From Nymphaea colorata (Eukaryota; Streptophyta; Magnoliopsida; Nymphaeales; Nymphaeaceae), in NCBI RefSeq assembly GCF_008831285.2, contig NC_045149.1, positions 13,852,629 to 13,916,628 on the forward strand: a stretch of 64,000 nt of DNA. The letters run 5' to 3'. The notes under the pieces were generated by a model. That model made no database searches, was not told where the DNA came from, and worked only from the letters and a program-made list of their open reading frames with translations. The translations under genes were made by a program, and so were the position numbers. Of this stretch, positions 21,740 through 34,396 are shown one piece after another (position 1 is the stretch's first letter; each line of letters begins with the position of its first letter).

Positions 21740-22490
21740 TTAAAAAATGATTTATCCTATATAAAAATTTTTGAAAAATCATATTTCTTCTCCTACTAAA
21801 ATTTTGAAACTACAATTTGACCACTTTCATCTAGAATTTATTGGAGAAAAAATATGGCGGCTGTTGTTTATATGGTCAAAAAAAGTTTGTGATTCCTATC
21901 CACAAGAGAATCAATGTAAAAATCTAATATAATAAGGATGTAATTTAATTAAGAATATAAAAGGAGGCCAGTATCCAAGTTCTCTTTATAAATGACTGAC
22001 AATAGCATCTCCCTACAACCAATCCCAGCTTCAAATTTTACAAAACTAGTACCTTTTTTTGTTTTGCAACTCATTATAGATAAACATGAAGAAATAGTGA
22101 AAAGTAAATTCTTTATCATTATCAACATTTGCACAGAACTTTTCGCTTTTACATTTAGTGCGTTACACCCTCTATCACATAGAAAATAAATCTTATATAT
22201 GTAATTTTAGTTAGAAAATCAAACCAACCATAGATACATGAGAAGAGGAACTTCATAAATTGCTGTAGACTTGAATTGCTGAATTGCAAAGGAAACAATT
22301 TGCAACTGTTTCATGAATATATTGTAAAGATTTGGATAAGATTCTTGGAACACTTATTAAAATGTTTCATGAGTTTACCCCATTTTTAGTATATTCAAAT
22401 AACAACTACAATTACCAAGCAGCCCTTGAATGTCTGAATAGCTTAAGAAGCCAAATTAAAAACCCTCTTCCAGATGTTCTAAGTCAGCAA
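21740..22490. other. Intergenic, no gene recognised
   Basis: AT-rich with only short open frames. No motif seen. Confidence 0.4.
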
Positions 22491-22568
22491 AAATGAATGT
22501 TGAGTTCTGGCCACAATGAAAGGATGCCAAAAAGCATGAAGACCAGATCGGTCGATACAAACATGAAG

Positions 22569-22730
22569 AAGCAAGCTTTCAGTTCAGTTTCTGGAAAAAG
22601 AAAAAATAATCAACGTCTTAAATGTAGAAAAAATTCAACAAAATCACATAAGCAAGATTTCAGTTCAGTTTCTGGAAAAAGAAAGAATAATCAACGTCTT
22701 AAATGTAGAAAAGATTCAACAAAAGCAAAT
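22569..22730 (+). repeat. 81-bp tandem repeat, two copies, in frame
   Basis: An 81-bp unit occurs twice inside a plus-strand open frame (22497-22751), encoding a 27-residue basic repeat with FSSVSGKRKNNQRLKCRK. The copies differ at a handful of bases. The frame is only 84 codons long, so coding status is unproven. Confidence 0.85.
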
Positions 22731-22759
22731 ATGAACCATGTCATTCTATAGAACAACAC

Positions 22760-23560
22760 AGAATCATAATAACCCTTCAAGCTCCCCAGAATTCAGAATC
22801 TTCAATTGCTTACGCCATTTTCATAATTTAACTTCAAATAAAGAGAAAAAAAGCCATCAATCAATTCAGATTAATGGAAAAAATAAATGGGCATAAAATC
22901 ACAACTTAAAAAAGAAGGGAAAAGGAGTTGTGATTCATTCTGTTTTGAAAAAAGAATATGGGGAAAAGAGGGTTCCATCGATCAGTGTTGCAGACGAGGG
23001 ATTGATTTACTGCAAAGAAGCATCCTGGCGAGTTTTTGGGTGCCTAGATGGTCACTTCGATCTAGAGTAAGTTGAGTTCACCCAAGTTCATGGGGCTGCC
23101 TCATATAAGTAGACCCAGGTCCATGAAAATCTAACTATAAATTTAAAGTTTTAGATTATCCTCGTGGGTGCATGCTCTATGGAGACCAGTGATAGCCGAG
23201 CTTACATAATGTAGAAGAAGAAGAAAATGAAATAGTGCACATGGCTTTGGATATGAACCGAAGGAAGGCCAAAGTTGCAGGGAGAAAAAAGACGGTGGAG
23301 GAGCTTTATAGTGTGAAAATTGTTTCCTATTCACTGGCGGTGTTCCGACACCAGAAACAATGCTTTCTTTAATGGCTTCTGTCACTCGTGGAAGGTGGTC
23401 GCGGCTCTTCAACGGCATCCAGTGGCCATCAAAATTCCCAAACAATTGTCGTAGTTGCCAACCAAAAGCCCAAAACACTATTTTCCAGTGGCATTCTCCT
23501 TCCTTCCCGTGGCAAAGAAAAATAATTCTTCAATGATGCATCAAAGCAATGTGAATACAT
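22760..23560. other. Intergenic, no gene recognised
   Basis: No known coding motif. An antisense open frame of 111 codons (23143-23478) has no recognisable domain. Confidence 0.4.
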
Positions 23561-24300
23561 CTGATTTGGATCGGCTATCTAACTAAAATGATTCAAAACA
23601 AATTGGATATGGAAAAAAATTTAATATCCGACAAAGAAATCAGATCGGATTTGGATTTAGGAAATGACATCTGATAAATTTCTGATGCGGACTTGGATGT
23701 ACATAAATATCTAATTGGATTCGGAAACTGATTCAGATTGGATTTAGTTTTGAATAAATATTCCATATCTAATGCTCTTATATTTTGAAAATTGGCAAAA
23801 TTCAGTTCAAAATTCGGATTCAGATATTATTATAAAAATTGGATTCAGATTGTGAACTCGAATTTTGGATTCAGATTGGGATATGACTTTTCTTCATTCA
23901 TATTAAAATCTGATTCCGGATTCGAATCAGAATATGTTAATATCCGAAAAAGTAGGTATGATTAAGGGTATATCTCATTTGAATCCAATCCGTAGGCATC
24001 CCATCGCAGCATTGCTTCAATTTTATTCAAAATCATATTTCCTGTACTCGATCATAATGGTTTGGAGCATTGGATTCAATTCTTTTGTATTTGAGCTAAC
24101 AGGATTGTATCTATTTGGATTTGGATTTGGGCTTTATCTTTTAAAGCTGAATTTGGATCTGATAGCATAAGATCCCAAAATTAAACATAACCGGGTTGAA
24201 TCTTTAGTAGATCGAATTTGGCTACGAAGGAATCATTTTTTAACTAGATCCAGTTAAATGGATTCAAAATCAGGTTGATAATCAGATATATCCAACCTAA
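23560..24300. repeat. Degenerate GGATTC/GAATCC repeat tract 1
   Basis: Dense irregular repetition of words such as GGATTCGGA, ATTCAGATTGGA and AATCCGAT without a fixed period. The same family recurs at 25230-25730 and 26550-26960 and inside every unit of the 3.7-kb array. Confidence 0.7.
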
Positions 24301-24340
24301 TTAATTCCTGACGCATGAATTATAGTCAACAACAGAAAGG

Positions 24341-24515
24341 AACTCTCTCTCTCTCTCTCTCCCTCTCTCTCTCTCTCCGTTTGCGAATTTTTTTTTCCTC
24401 CCATTCTTTTTTTCAATTTTCGTGTGTAAAGAGAGAGAGAGAGAGACAGACAGACAGAGGGAGAGAGAAAATGGGAGGAGAAAATTTTTGAGAGAGAGAG
24501 AGAGAGAGAGAGGGG
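24341..24515. repeat. CT/GA microsatellites forming an inverted pair
   Basis: CT runs at 24341-24378 are followed by GA runs at 24430-24447 and 24490-24512. The flanking sequences also mirror each other (TTTTCCTCCCATT against AATGGGAGGAGAAAA). The pair could fold into a long imperfect hairpin. Confidence 0.8.
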
Positions 24516-24629
24516 CAGAAGGCATGCTACAAGGAATAAAGGGAGATCTCTTTCTTTTTGTCTATCTCAACACCCTTTTTCCACTGATGGAATGTAGTGA
24601 CTAGAATCAATGACTTGCTAGCACTGCAC

Positions 24630-24835
24630 ACGAGCCCAGCTCGAATTGGCTCCACTCAGAAAACTCAAGCTTGAGGTCCACCTCGACTCATTGAGCTCGG
24701 TTATGCTAAGTATGACTCGTTTCTTTTAATTTATTTAACTCAATCGAGTCGTTTATAAACATGCAGAGTTGGAGTCTGTGTTTTGACGAGCGTGTTCGAG
24801 TCGAGCTCAAGCTGGCTTGACTCGTTGTGGAGCCC
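24630..24835. repeat. GAGCTC/ACTCG-rich dispersed repeat
   Basis: Rich in CTCGAG, GAGCTC and GACTCG words. Related stretches lie at 3945-4110, 26085-26295 and in each array unit (for example 32655-32735). Confidence 0.55.
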
Positions 24836-25229
24836 CACTTGCTATGAAGAAAAAAAGTCCAGTGATCGACAGCTGCCCCTCTTTTCAGGTTTATATCACA
24901 TCTGTGCCCTTCGCTTGTTTACCTATCTGTTATTCTCTCTCTTTCCTCTTTTTGTGCATTTAAGTGAATATTACATTGCTTGTTCATTGGGTTACTTTCA
25001 AACTTTTCAATTTTTTTTTCTTGTGGGGCAAAGGAGCATATTTTAAGTGACTGAATATATAAAAGAATTTGCTCTGAAATGTGGATGGTGTAAGTGAAAC
25101 AACCATTGCCACGAAGGAAAACTTGAACCAATTTCTAACATGGCTAGTACCACAATGTGTGTTTACAAAAAAATATTTTAAACAATATTTGAACATCCTA
25201 ATATTTAGTAAGCGTCAAACTAATATGAT

Positions 25230-25730
25230 TAACGATGTCAACGAATCATATTCAAATTGGATATACTCTTAACTTATCCATTTATCAGATATCCAAATAT
25301 TCAGATTCAAATACAAACAAGGAAAAGTCATATCCGAATCCAAATCCAAAATCCAATTTCACTATCTGTATCCCATTTTAAAATTCATATCTGAATTTGA
25401 ATCCTAGTCCAAATTCTGAACCGAATTTAACCGACTTTTAAAATGTAAAAGCATTGGATATAGGATATTTGTTGAACTGAATCCATATCCGAATCCGATC
25501 GGATGTCATTTCTTAAATCTGAATCCGATCCGATTACTTAATCGGATATTAATTTTTTTTTGGAAACGGTTCGATATTTGTTGAACTGAATCCATATCCA
25601 AATCTGATCAGATATCATTTCTTAAATCTGAATCCGATCCGATTACTTAATCGGATATTAATTTTTTCTTGGAAACGGTTCGGTAAGATATCTAATCCAA
25701 ATTGAACATAATGGCATCCCTAAATATGAA
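25230..25730. repeat. Degenerate GAATCC repeat tract 2 with 109-bp tandem
   Basis: Same family as 23560-24300. A 109-bp unit beginning ATATTTGTTGAACTGAATCC is repeated head to tail at 25465 and 25574, with a few substitutions. Confidence 0.8.
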
Positions 25731-26084
25731 TCATGTTTCAATTCCTGTTATTTTTATCAAAGTTTTCATGATAATGTTATAAGCAGCATTCGAAAAAACA
25801 TTGTTTGGTTAAAGTCAAAAAATGATTAATGACATTTTAGTAATACATGTACGATATATGAAACAATTTGGAGCATCATAAATGTATCTGAAACTGTTTA
25901 ACCCAATGTTATCACGATTGCTTTTGGAGCCAAATCAGCCGAGCCACTTATTATGGAGTACTGAATCGGTCGATTTAGCGTTTCAGCCAAATTAGTAAAA
26001 AATATTAAAGAATTATTTTTGAAAAAGCAAATAAAGCTTATAAATATATATAAGTTAATTAAAATTAATACATGTATGTAAGAA

Positions 26085-26295
26085 CTCGATCGTTTAAACT
26101 TGACTATGTTAGACTACATAATGAATGTTGGATTATAATGAGAGAAAGTTGAACAAGTACTGACTAAATGAGTTAAAAAAACCGGACATGTTTAGCATAA
26201 GCAAGCTAAATGGGTTAAGTTCAAGCTCAAGCTTTTAGTTTTCTGACTCGAGTCAATCTCAAGCCGGCCCAACTCGAACTCGACGCGACTCGTGC
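26085..26295. repeat. GAGCTC/ACTCG-rich dispersed repeat
   Basis: Contains CTCGAACTCGACGCGACTCG and related words, like the stretch at 24630-24835. Confidence 0.5.
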
Positions 26296-26549
26296 GCAGC
26301 CCTACCAACTAACAAGTTATTGGCTGCCGTCACTACTTTCTATCTCAGCCACTCTTGGCCGTCTCTAAGAACACTTCTTGGCTACTGAATCTCCACAGTT
26401 GATTTAACGTGTCTACAAGTTCAAGCGCTACCTATAATGGACGATCCCCATTGAATCATACGAGTCTGATCCTTCACCTAAACCCATAGATCGGGACCTA
26501 AATTGCCATTAATTTAGAGCTTCGACTTAAATGAAGAGCATATAGAGAT

Positions 26550-26960
26550 CTAGGGATGTCAATGGATTGGATTTCGACTAGAATGCGACCCAACTACTTC
26601 AAAAAGTTGGATCTAGAAGAAAAAAGTCATCTGAATAAAAATCTCATTGGCTTCGGATTGAACAAATGACTTGATCTGATTGTATTGAGATTCAGATTCA
26701 GTTTTAGAGAAATATTCTATTTGATTTAAATTTAGATTGAATTTTAATAAATGTCTATCCGATATCCATTTATTCTGGAAATCGATTCTTAAAATGTCAA
26801 TTACTGTGGTTCAAATGATTAGTTGTTTGTTTAGAAGTCGGATTTGAATATATATACTAATTAAAAAGTCAAATTCATATAAAATTCAGATTATGAATAT
26901 AAAAGTTAGATTGAAATGTTTCCACATTTGAATTCGAATTCAAGTACGTGGACCATATCC
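26550..26960. repeat. Degenerate GAATCC repeat tract 3
   Basis: Irregular repetition of ATTCAGATT, GGATTT and ATCCGAT words, as at 23560-24300. Confidence 0.6.
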
Positions 26961-27109
26961 AATAAACCGGATATCCAAAGGCTTAGATCACAAAAAAAAA
27001 ACAAAAGCATTATTGAGATGACAAAAACGTCAATTAAAATTGTCAAAACCACCATGAATATTTTTATTGATGGATGCACGTCCATCAGTGTAGATTGTGT
27101 GGTTGAATA

Positions 27110-27440
27110 CTAACGGCTGTTGCTGTTAGTCTACTGCATTGGGTTTAACGACACTTGCTTACATCTGTCAGTAAGTTGTACACTTATTCTGACAATCGTG
27201 AACATCATGTATTGCTGAGGATTTACTGACACACCCACAGCCATTATTGAAGTCCACCAGATATACTAACAACTGGCTACCGTCAATGCACTTTTTACTA
27301 AAGGAAATACCCGTCAGAAGAATTTATATTTAATATTGATGATCACTTCCCGTCAGTAATAGCTATTTTATGGACGTTAAATTGCATTTTTACTGATGTG
27401 AGATACCTGTCAGTAAAAATTTATAATATGTTTCATATTA
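27110..27440. mobile_element. Possible DNA-transposon end (repeated CGTCAGTAA motifs)
   Basis: Multiple copies of TCAGTAA and TTACTGA occur in both orientations, including an exact 10-bp inverted pair, TTTTTACTGA (27387) and TCAGTAAAAA (27410). Clustered subterminal motifs of this sort are typical of CACTA-type elements. No terminal CACTA or transposase was found. Confidence 0.3.
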
Positions 27441-29024
27441 TACTATATATACAAAAAAGCCTTGCCCGATATCAATAACAGAACAAAGATGCAATCAATG
27501 TATTATACAGAACATATTATTGATCAACATACAAATGAATGATATTATCTTTAATAACAAGTATATAGGTATGAATAAGTCTAACAAGGTTTTCGATACA
27601 CAAAGTCAATCTTAGATATTCCAATGGTATTTATACATGATATTCAAAACGTGAGACCAAGTCCAATACTCTAGACTTCAAATTTCCTCTATACGTATCA
27701 ATGGCAGAAATCAGGAGGTGTCGGTAAACCTGCATAGAAGAAGTAAAATATGTTACAGGAAATGGCATGCATATTAATATAAAATATATCTCTTTTCCTT
27801 TCTTTTATATGCAAACAAGCTTTTATAATAATCTTTTTTCTTCTCATTTTCTTTCCTTTCCATACCAATTTTCTTTCAATTCCTTTCCTTGTTCCTTCCA
27901 TCCACTAAACATTTCCTTAAGTTCCCTCCATCTAAACATGGCTTAAAAGAGAAGGCCGAAGAACCCACTGGGTGGCAAGATCTTAACCACTATATTCGTC
28001 CAGCTATCTTATGCTTTGTTTGGACATTCCCTTCTATCCTTATATTTAGCGGTCATAGGCAAATGATCTAGTCATTAAATCTAGGAAACAACAAAAACAT
28101 TTCAACCGAGCCTTCGATGCTACCTATTGCATGCCTTGCGAATCTGGTTATATGCACCATACTGGTGCATGAATTTTCGTGCGTCAGTATGATTAAGGAC
28201 TAAAATACCCTTAATTCACATAGAAAAAGAAAACTTTTTGTAAAGACAAAATTGAAAATAGAAAAAATTTAAAAGACTATAGAAGACATTTCTTTTAATA
28301 AATTACCAAAATGTCCATCCCTGCTTTACTCTCCAAGCCTTGTTGCTAGAGTTGGGCATTGGGCTGGCATGGCCGGTTCATTCTTGGCTGCTAGAGCTGC
28401 TGGGTTAACTTCTTCGTGAGGCAGACATGAGGCAGACGGACATGCTAGAATAAGTGGATGCAGGCAAGGCTTGAGAAGGGCGTAGGCCCATACTGAGGTC
28501 TGGACCATGAGACAGCCTCCTTGAAAACGCCCATGATGGCTCTTGTCAAGTGTGGCAGGTTGCAGCGGGTTCAAGGGTAGATACATAGATGCAGGTGAAA
28601 CCGGGATGACATCAACCCATTCCCCTTAAAATGGGCCTTCTTCTCAAGCCCAACGAGTGGGTAACCTACTGGTGCACGTCTTCTTGCATAATCCATTGTA
28701 GAAGGCCTGCCAATATCATGAGGTTGCCGAATATCATGCCAGTTGGCAAGTAGTGATTGCCTTGACTAGAGGGAGGTGTGAAGACACATGAAGGATGCTC
28801 AGACGGGGCTTTGACAATTGCTTCAATCTCGTATGCTTGCTAGTGGTGGTTGAAGCTGCCAACATGTAAGGTCATGGTGACTCTGGCTTTCACATCACAG
28901 ACAATTAAAAGAAAAACAAAGAAAAAAAAAGATGAGCATTTTTTAGTTAACACATTTTTCTTTTTGCTTTTCTCTCAATTTTTATCTATTTTCAAAGAAT
29001 GACCTTGGTTAGATGGTGGAGTCA

Positions 29025-29068
<44 letters not shown>

Positions 29069-30550
29069 AGCTTTGGTTATTCCATAGGAAGCTGACAAAA
29101 ACTTGTCCACTTCATTTCAAAACTTCATGGCTTTCAATTTTAGAAACAGCACTACGGGAGGTTCGGCCTGAGGCTTACCATTCTCAGCTAAATCCTTGTC
29201 AGTATCTCTCTTCCCATACTCGCCAGATACCGTCGCAATAGAGATAACATACATACAAAGATACCTTCAAACCCGCCAGCCAATGATTTTATTATATATG
29301 TGAGCTAGTTACTTTGTGTCAACAAACTAGAAACAATGAAGATTCTCAAGAAAGCCAAATTCACTTCTACCAGCAACTTTGGCGATATCTTCATATTCGA
29401 TTAAAACTGTTCAGATTTTTCAATTTTTTTAAAAAAATTTAAACAAGTTTATGTGGCAGCAAAAATGTTGGCTTTTGAACTCCAGGCCCGCATCCTCAGC
29501 TCTTGACATGATTGTATGAGGAATCTTTATGTTGTAAAAGTAATGTTCATGAGGAGAGCTGAATTAAAGTTTCTAAAATTTTGAGAGAGACCGAAATATC
29601 ATTTTTTAAATTTTTATATAGGACAAGTGAAATTTTCTAAAATTTACAAGTAATTTTTTTTTTTTTGAGTGCGGTCTAGGGCCCCTCTGCCCCTTCTAGC
29701 TGAGAGCAGACTGCTGAGCTTGTCATTCGCCTATAAAAGGTTCCCTCATAGCCAAGAGACGATGACTGTGTCCATAGATAACTTTGCAAGTGTTCTTGTT
29801 TATACTTTGGCCATGGTGGATCATGGAATGGCTCTCCATGATTGTCACTGCAAGCCACGCTGAGGTTTCACTGGTGGCATGTCTATAAATGTACCGGTTA
29901 AGGTCACTGTTAAGCCATGGTGCGGGCTGCTGAGAGATGCTTGTTGCAAAGGACTGCTTTGGCATGGATGTGGCAACCAGCCAATGGAAGCAAAACAATT
30001 TGAGTTTTTGTACAGCTGCCGTAACACATAGTAGTGCTCTTGGAATGGCTAATCGTCAGGCTGTGTAGGCTTCCTTTGCTTGAGTCGGCTTAGGATGTAA
30101 GCCAACGTGAAATTTAGAAAAATGTTTGTTGATCTAGTACCTTCAATTTTGATATATTAATTACACAAAATGTCTACAAAACCCTCAATTGTATCCTAAT
30201 TTTGTCATCACCGGATTTCAGAGCATTGTGGCTGAATTTTGGCATCAAAATTTAGACTATGTCAAATTCAGGTACACATATATTTATCATAGAATATTAT
30301 TTTGATTAGTTGTCAAATGAATGTTTTTTTGATTTTGAATGTTTCCGTCCTTAGCCTTTTTGCCACCCATCAGTGTTTTTACCAAATTGTTTAAATAGTG
30401 AAAAGTATATTTTACAAATGGACTGTCTCGCTGCTGGTAGTGTTTTTACCGAAGTCACTAACATGTGAAAATAATATATTATTATCGATGCGAGAGACGT
30501 CGTTAGTAGTCAATGTTTACCTATGTTTAGGTCCGCTGGTGATACCATAC
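27441..30550. other. Intergenic, no gene recognised
   Basis: AT-rich sequence with isolated GC-richer patches (28330-28620, 29670-29990) holding open frames of up to about 90 codons without known motifs. An AT microsatellite lies at about 29030-29060. No RNA gene was recognised. Confidence 0.4.
29030..29060. repeat. AT microsatellite
   Basis: Uninterrupted (AT)n run. Confidence 0.95.
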
Positions 30551-30650
30551 NNNNNNNNNNNNNNNNNNNNNNNNNNNNNNNNNNNNNNNNNNNNNNNNNN
30601 NNNNNNNNNNNNNNNNNNNNNNNNNNNNNNNNNNNNNNNNNNNNNNNNNN
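30551..30650. other. Assembly gap (100 N)
   Basis: Exactly 100 N, a conventional placeholder for a gap of unknown size. The base after it is the first base of the tandem-array unit phase used here. The base before it belongs to unrelated sequence, so the true array start and possibly further units are missing. Confidence 0.99.
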
Positions 30651-33600
30651 ACGTAGAATAGAAATAAATACAAAAGGGAAACATGATTTCAAGTATGTAC
30701 TTAATTTATTGAACAGAGCTGTTAATGTAGTGAACTGAGATTGAAGATCCTAGGTTCGATTTCATGGTGTTTGGCAGTTTAGGTTGTTGTCTTTCCTCCT
30801 GTCTATCCGCTGCTAGCATTTGTAGTCATTATAAGAATAAAAAAACAGCCTCATTTTTACTTAATGTTAGGTAAAAGAGGTACAGTGAAATTAATTGTTC
30901 AATAACTGGATCTGCATCTCTGTTTGGATTGACATCATTATGTCTTTGCGCAAATACCTGCCATGTTCTGGCCCACAAGTAGTAAATATATGCATACATT
31001 GCTGCCCTTCAAATCCTATATACAAGACTTGATACATTACGGTTGTAATCACCCTTAATTTTTCAAAAATCTATGTAGCGGTTTTGAACATTTTATGATA
31101 ACTTTTTACTACAACCTTTAAAAATATTCAGCTTCAAACACTTCAATTTCTCTTAATTCTAGTCAATTTTTGCTTTTATTTAACTATCAATGAAATTTGG
31201 GATTTATTTGGATCTAATTTCAGACTTTGAACATAAATCCCAATCTCAATTTAGACATATTTTATAATTCAAACGGGATCTGGATCAAAAACTCATATAG
31301 AAGCCTAAAACAAATCCCTAGATCTAAATTAGGATCCAAAACTCAACTCCATATCCAAAACAGAGCCTAGATCCAAATCCCAGCTACATGTAAGAAAAAG
31401 AGCTCTAGATCCAAATCTGGATCCAAATATGATTACTAGATCTAAAATAGATGCCTACATCCAAACCAGATCAAGTTATAGATCTAGATCCAAAATAGTT
31501 CCATATCTAAATCCAAATGCTGGAGCCGCAACAGAACTTTAAATCTAGACCTAATCCAAACCTAAGATCCAAAATCTAGATCCATATTCTTGATCAGTTC
31601 TAAATTCATAATTTAAATCCAAATTTAAATCCAATTCCATGTTTTACACTGTGGGGGACTTTGGAGAGCCAATGTAGGGCCAGTGAAGAATTGAAGCAGT
31701 AGATTGATGGTCGAGGAAATAGCCCCGACGCCAATAAAATGGTCCGACCACCGCTGCCACCCAGTACGATCGACTAGAAGGCATGGAACTGAAGAGCATG
31801 TTGATAAATCATTCCCAACTTGATCGTTGAAGAATACTTGGATTTCTAGCTTCTCTCCTTCACCACTTGCTAGCAGCCCCTAGCTTTTAATGCCATGGCA
31901 TCCACAATTGTTTGCATTATATAAAATGTGTTAGGTCCAATGGCGCAGCCAAGATCCGCAATTCGGATAGTGCCGGCACAAATCGGGACATTATCAAATT
32001 TCACAACAATAACTTCATGCACCTTATTTTTCACACTCAAAATCCTGCTTTCCTACAAATTATGAGTAGGAATATCGTCAGGATCAGTTTTATCATATTT
32101 TGTTAATAAATATTTTTGTTCATGAAGGTCGTCTGAATGCAACTTATAAATATCAAGCAGGAACCAGAATTATCAAGATATATATAGCAAGGCACTACGA
32201 CCAACTTTATCCGCTTTTTCAAATATTCACATATTCAGATTCGAATACAAACAACCAAAAGTCATATATGAATCCAAAATCTGATTTCACAATTTGAATA
32301 TGATCAGAATGCCATTTTTGCATTCACATCCGAATTGTGAACCAAATCTGGCCAGTTTTCAAAATGTAAGAGCATTATATATAGGACATTTACAATCTGA
32401 TCTAAATTTGATTGTATATTTATGTAAATCTGAATCCGAATGTGATAGGATATCAGTTCTTAAATCCGAATACGATCTGATTTCTTAATAAAATATTAAT
32501 ATTTTTTCCCATATCTGATTTTTTGCAGAATGGTTTGGTTGGTCAGATACCTGATTCAAATCAAAAGTATTAATGTTAATCCTATTGATAAAGAGAAAGG
32601 TGAAGTAGCACCCGTGCTATACTAGCTAGGTGGCAATGTAGGGTCACAAAACAAGTCTAGCCAGCTCGAGCTCAACTCAAGCTCATTCGTCAAAACCAGA
32701 TTCAACTCAACTCGTTTATTAATGAGTGGAGCTCGAGTCCAAATATATGCTTGAAATATTGATGTTGATTGGCTGTAGATGTCGTGTGGACTTGGAGCAT
32801 GTGAAATTTCTCTATAATTTGCTACACAAAGAGGTGGTGATACCAAATTGATGTTGAATTATATGTTCCGTGAGGCAAATGTTTTTCTCTAATATAATCT
32901 TAAAACAGATATAAACCAACACAGTAATCTCAAAGTATCAAATGTTTCTCAACATAAACAGTCTACCAAAAAAAACAGTAAGAATGAGGTCAATTTAAAC
33001 ATATCTGCTACATAACAGGGTTGAGGTCATTCGGTTATGACAATGGGATAGAAAGTAAAATGGGGAGGAGAAACAAGTCACTTCACTCCGTTTCTGCAGT
33101 TTGCTCTCATGTCTCTTTGCATAAAGCATAAGATAAATTAAAACCAAGGTACACAAGAAACAAGCACAAGATTAAAAATAATAATTTAGATTGAAGGCCA
33201 TTTTGGGGGAACTCGAATCCGATAAAACAGATCAGACTCTGGTGGCCATACTACGTATTAACTCACTATACAGACGAAGACTTGGTAAGTCGTCATTGAT
33301 TTCACCGAATCATTCTTGAATTCCATCTTCTCTATGTTACTGTTGAGAAGTATCTAAGTCAATAAATATCGACCCATTCCTCAGTTCTTGTTTCTATAAA
33401 TCATATGCAATCTCTAGCTTCCCAATCATCCTCACCCACTGTCTCTCTCTCGCGCGCATGGGCTATAACATGAAGAGGTTCATATTGGCAGTAGCCATCT
33501 TCTTTGCTGTTTTGGGAGTCTTTTATGTCCAAATGTTACTAAATCTGTGTTTTCCTTTGGCAAGAGTTGTTACGAAAGCTTCTGATGTTTCTTTCCTCTA

Positions 33601-34396
33601 TATTGCTTGCAGTCGTTGTGAGCTTGCGGCCAAGCCCTGGCGTTACTGCATATCCTCTGCGTTTCAACTGTATCCACAGCATGGAACTGCCACAACACAA
33701 TCTGTCCCGTGAAGGTCGCTAAGGACAGCGGTCTGAAAGAAGTAGCCAGAAAGTTTTACTGTCCGAATATGGAAGACTGGTTGACGGTGATTGTAATAAA
33801 TAAACTTGTGATATGATTTTGAATTGGATATTCTTTTCTCTGCTGGCTGGTAAGGCCTCTGTTAAAGAATCAATTCATGTGGCTAAAGATGATCATTCCG
33901 CATAAGTTGGGGAAATCAGAAGATGATAAGGTGCAATCAATTGCCAAAAAATCAGGAGTGGATGAAGAAGAGGACGTTGACGTCCAAATCTCTTTATCTA
34001 TGGAAAGAGATAAAATAAAAAGCGATATTTTGAAGAAAACAAGTTGTATATCAGCTCCATGATTTTAGGAGTTCAATATTGTGTTTTGTATTCTTTAAAT
34101 AGTGGAACCTCTATCTCTCGTTACATGTTGAAAAGAGAGTTGAAAGACTTTGAGAACATAGGTGATTTCAGCACCGAACGTAGGTGACAGTTTTTCATCT
34201 TGCTGTCAAAGTGGTAATTGCTTCTTCTTCTTTTTTTTTTCTCCCAACTGTTCATGCTGAACTGTGCTTACTCAACTTGAGATCAGCTTCTTTGTGCTCA
34301 TAGAACCTAGTGGTCTTCACCAGAATTTATGAGGTTATGAAACGGGGATTGGAAGGAATAAGCATCCACAAACTGTTGGGAAATTTCCAGGTTTAG
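30651..34396. repeat. SABATH array unit 1
   Basis: First of eight direct units of about 3.7 kb. Each has, in order: a GATCC/ATCCAAA-rich tract, a SABATH exon (minus), an AT-rich stretch with GAATCC-type repeats, a GAGCTCGAG-rich stretch, then a TATA box and two small plus-strand frames. Here the SABATH exon is 31645-32052, the TATA box 33395-33400 and the first small frame 33458-33712. The second small frame is broken by an extra T near 33897. Confidence 0.97.
31645..32052 (-). pseudogene. SABATH methyltransferase exon, copy 1
   Basis: Minus-strand exon 2 of a plant SABATH-family O-methyltransferase (the salicylate/benzoate/theobromine carboxyl or N-methyltransferase class), with SAM-binding motif I read as IADLGCAIGPNT. 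Besides the frameshift shared by all copies, this copy has two extra one-base losses: in the ATAAATC run near 31807 and in the C run near 31880. It is therefore the most decayed of the eight. Confidence 0.85.

Noticed and set aside
31912-32297. Plus-strand open frames of 64-66 codons antisense to and downstream of each SABATH exon
   Set aside because: The first lies opposite the SABATH exon and the others in AT-rich repeat sequence. Their persistence in all units follows from recent duplication, and no motif is present.
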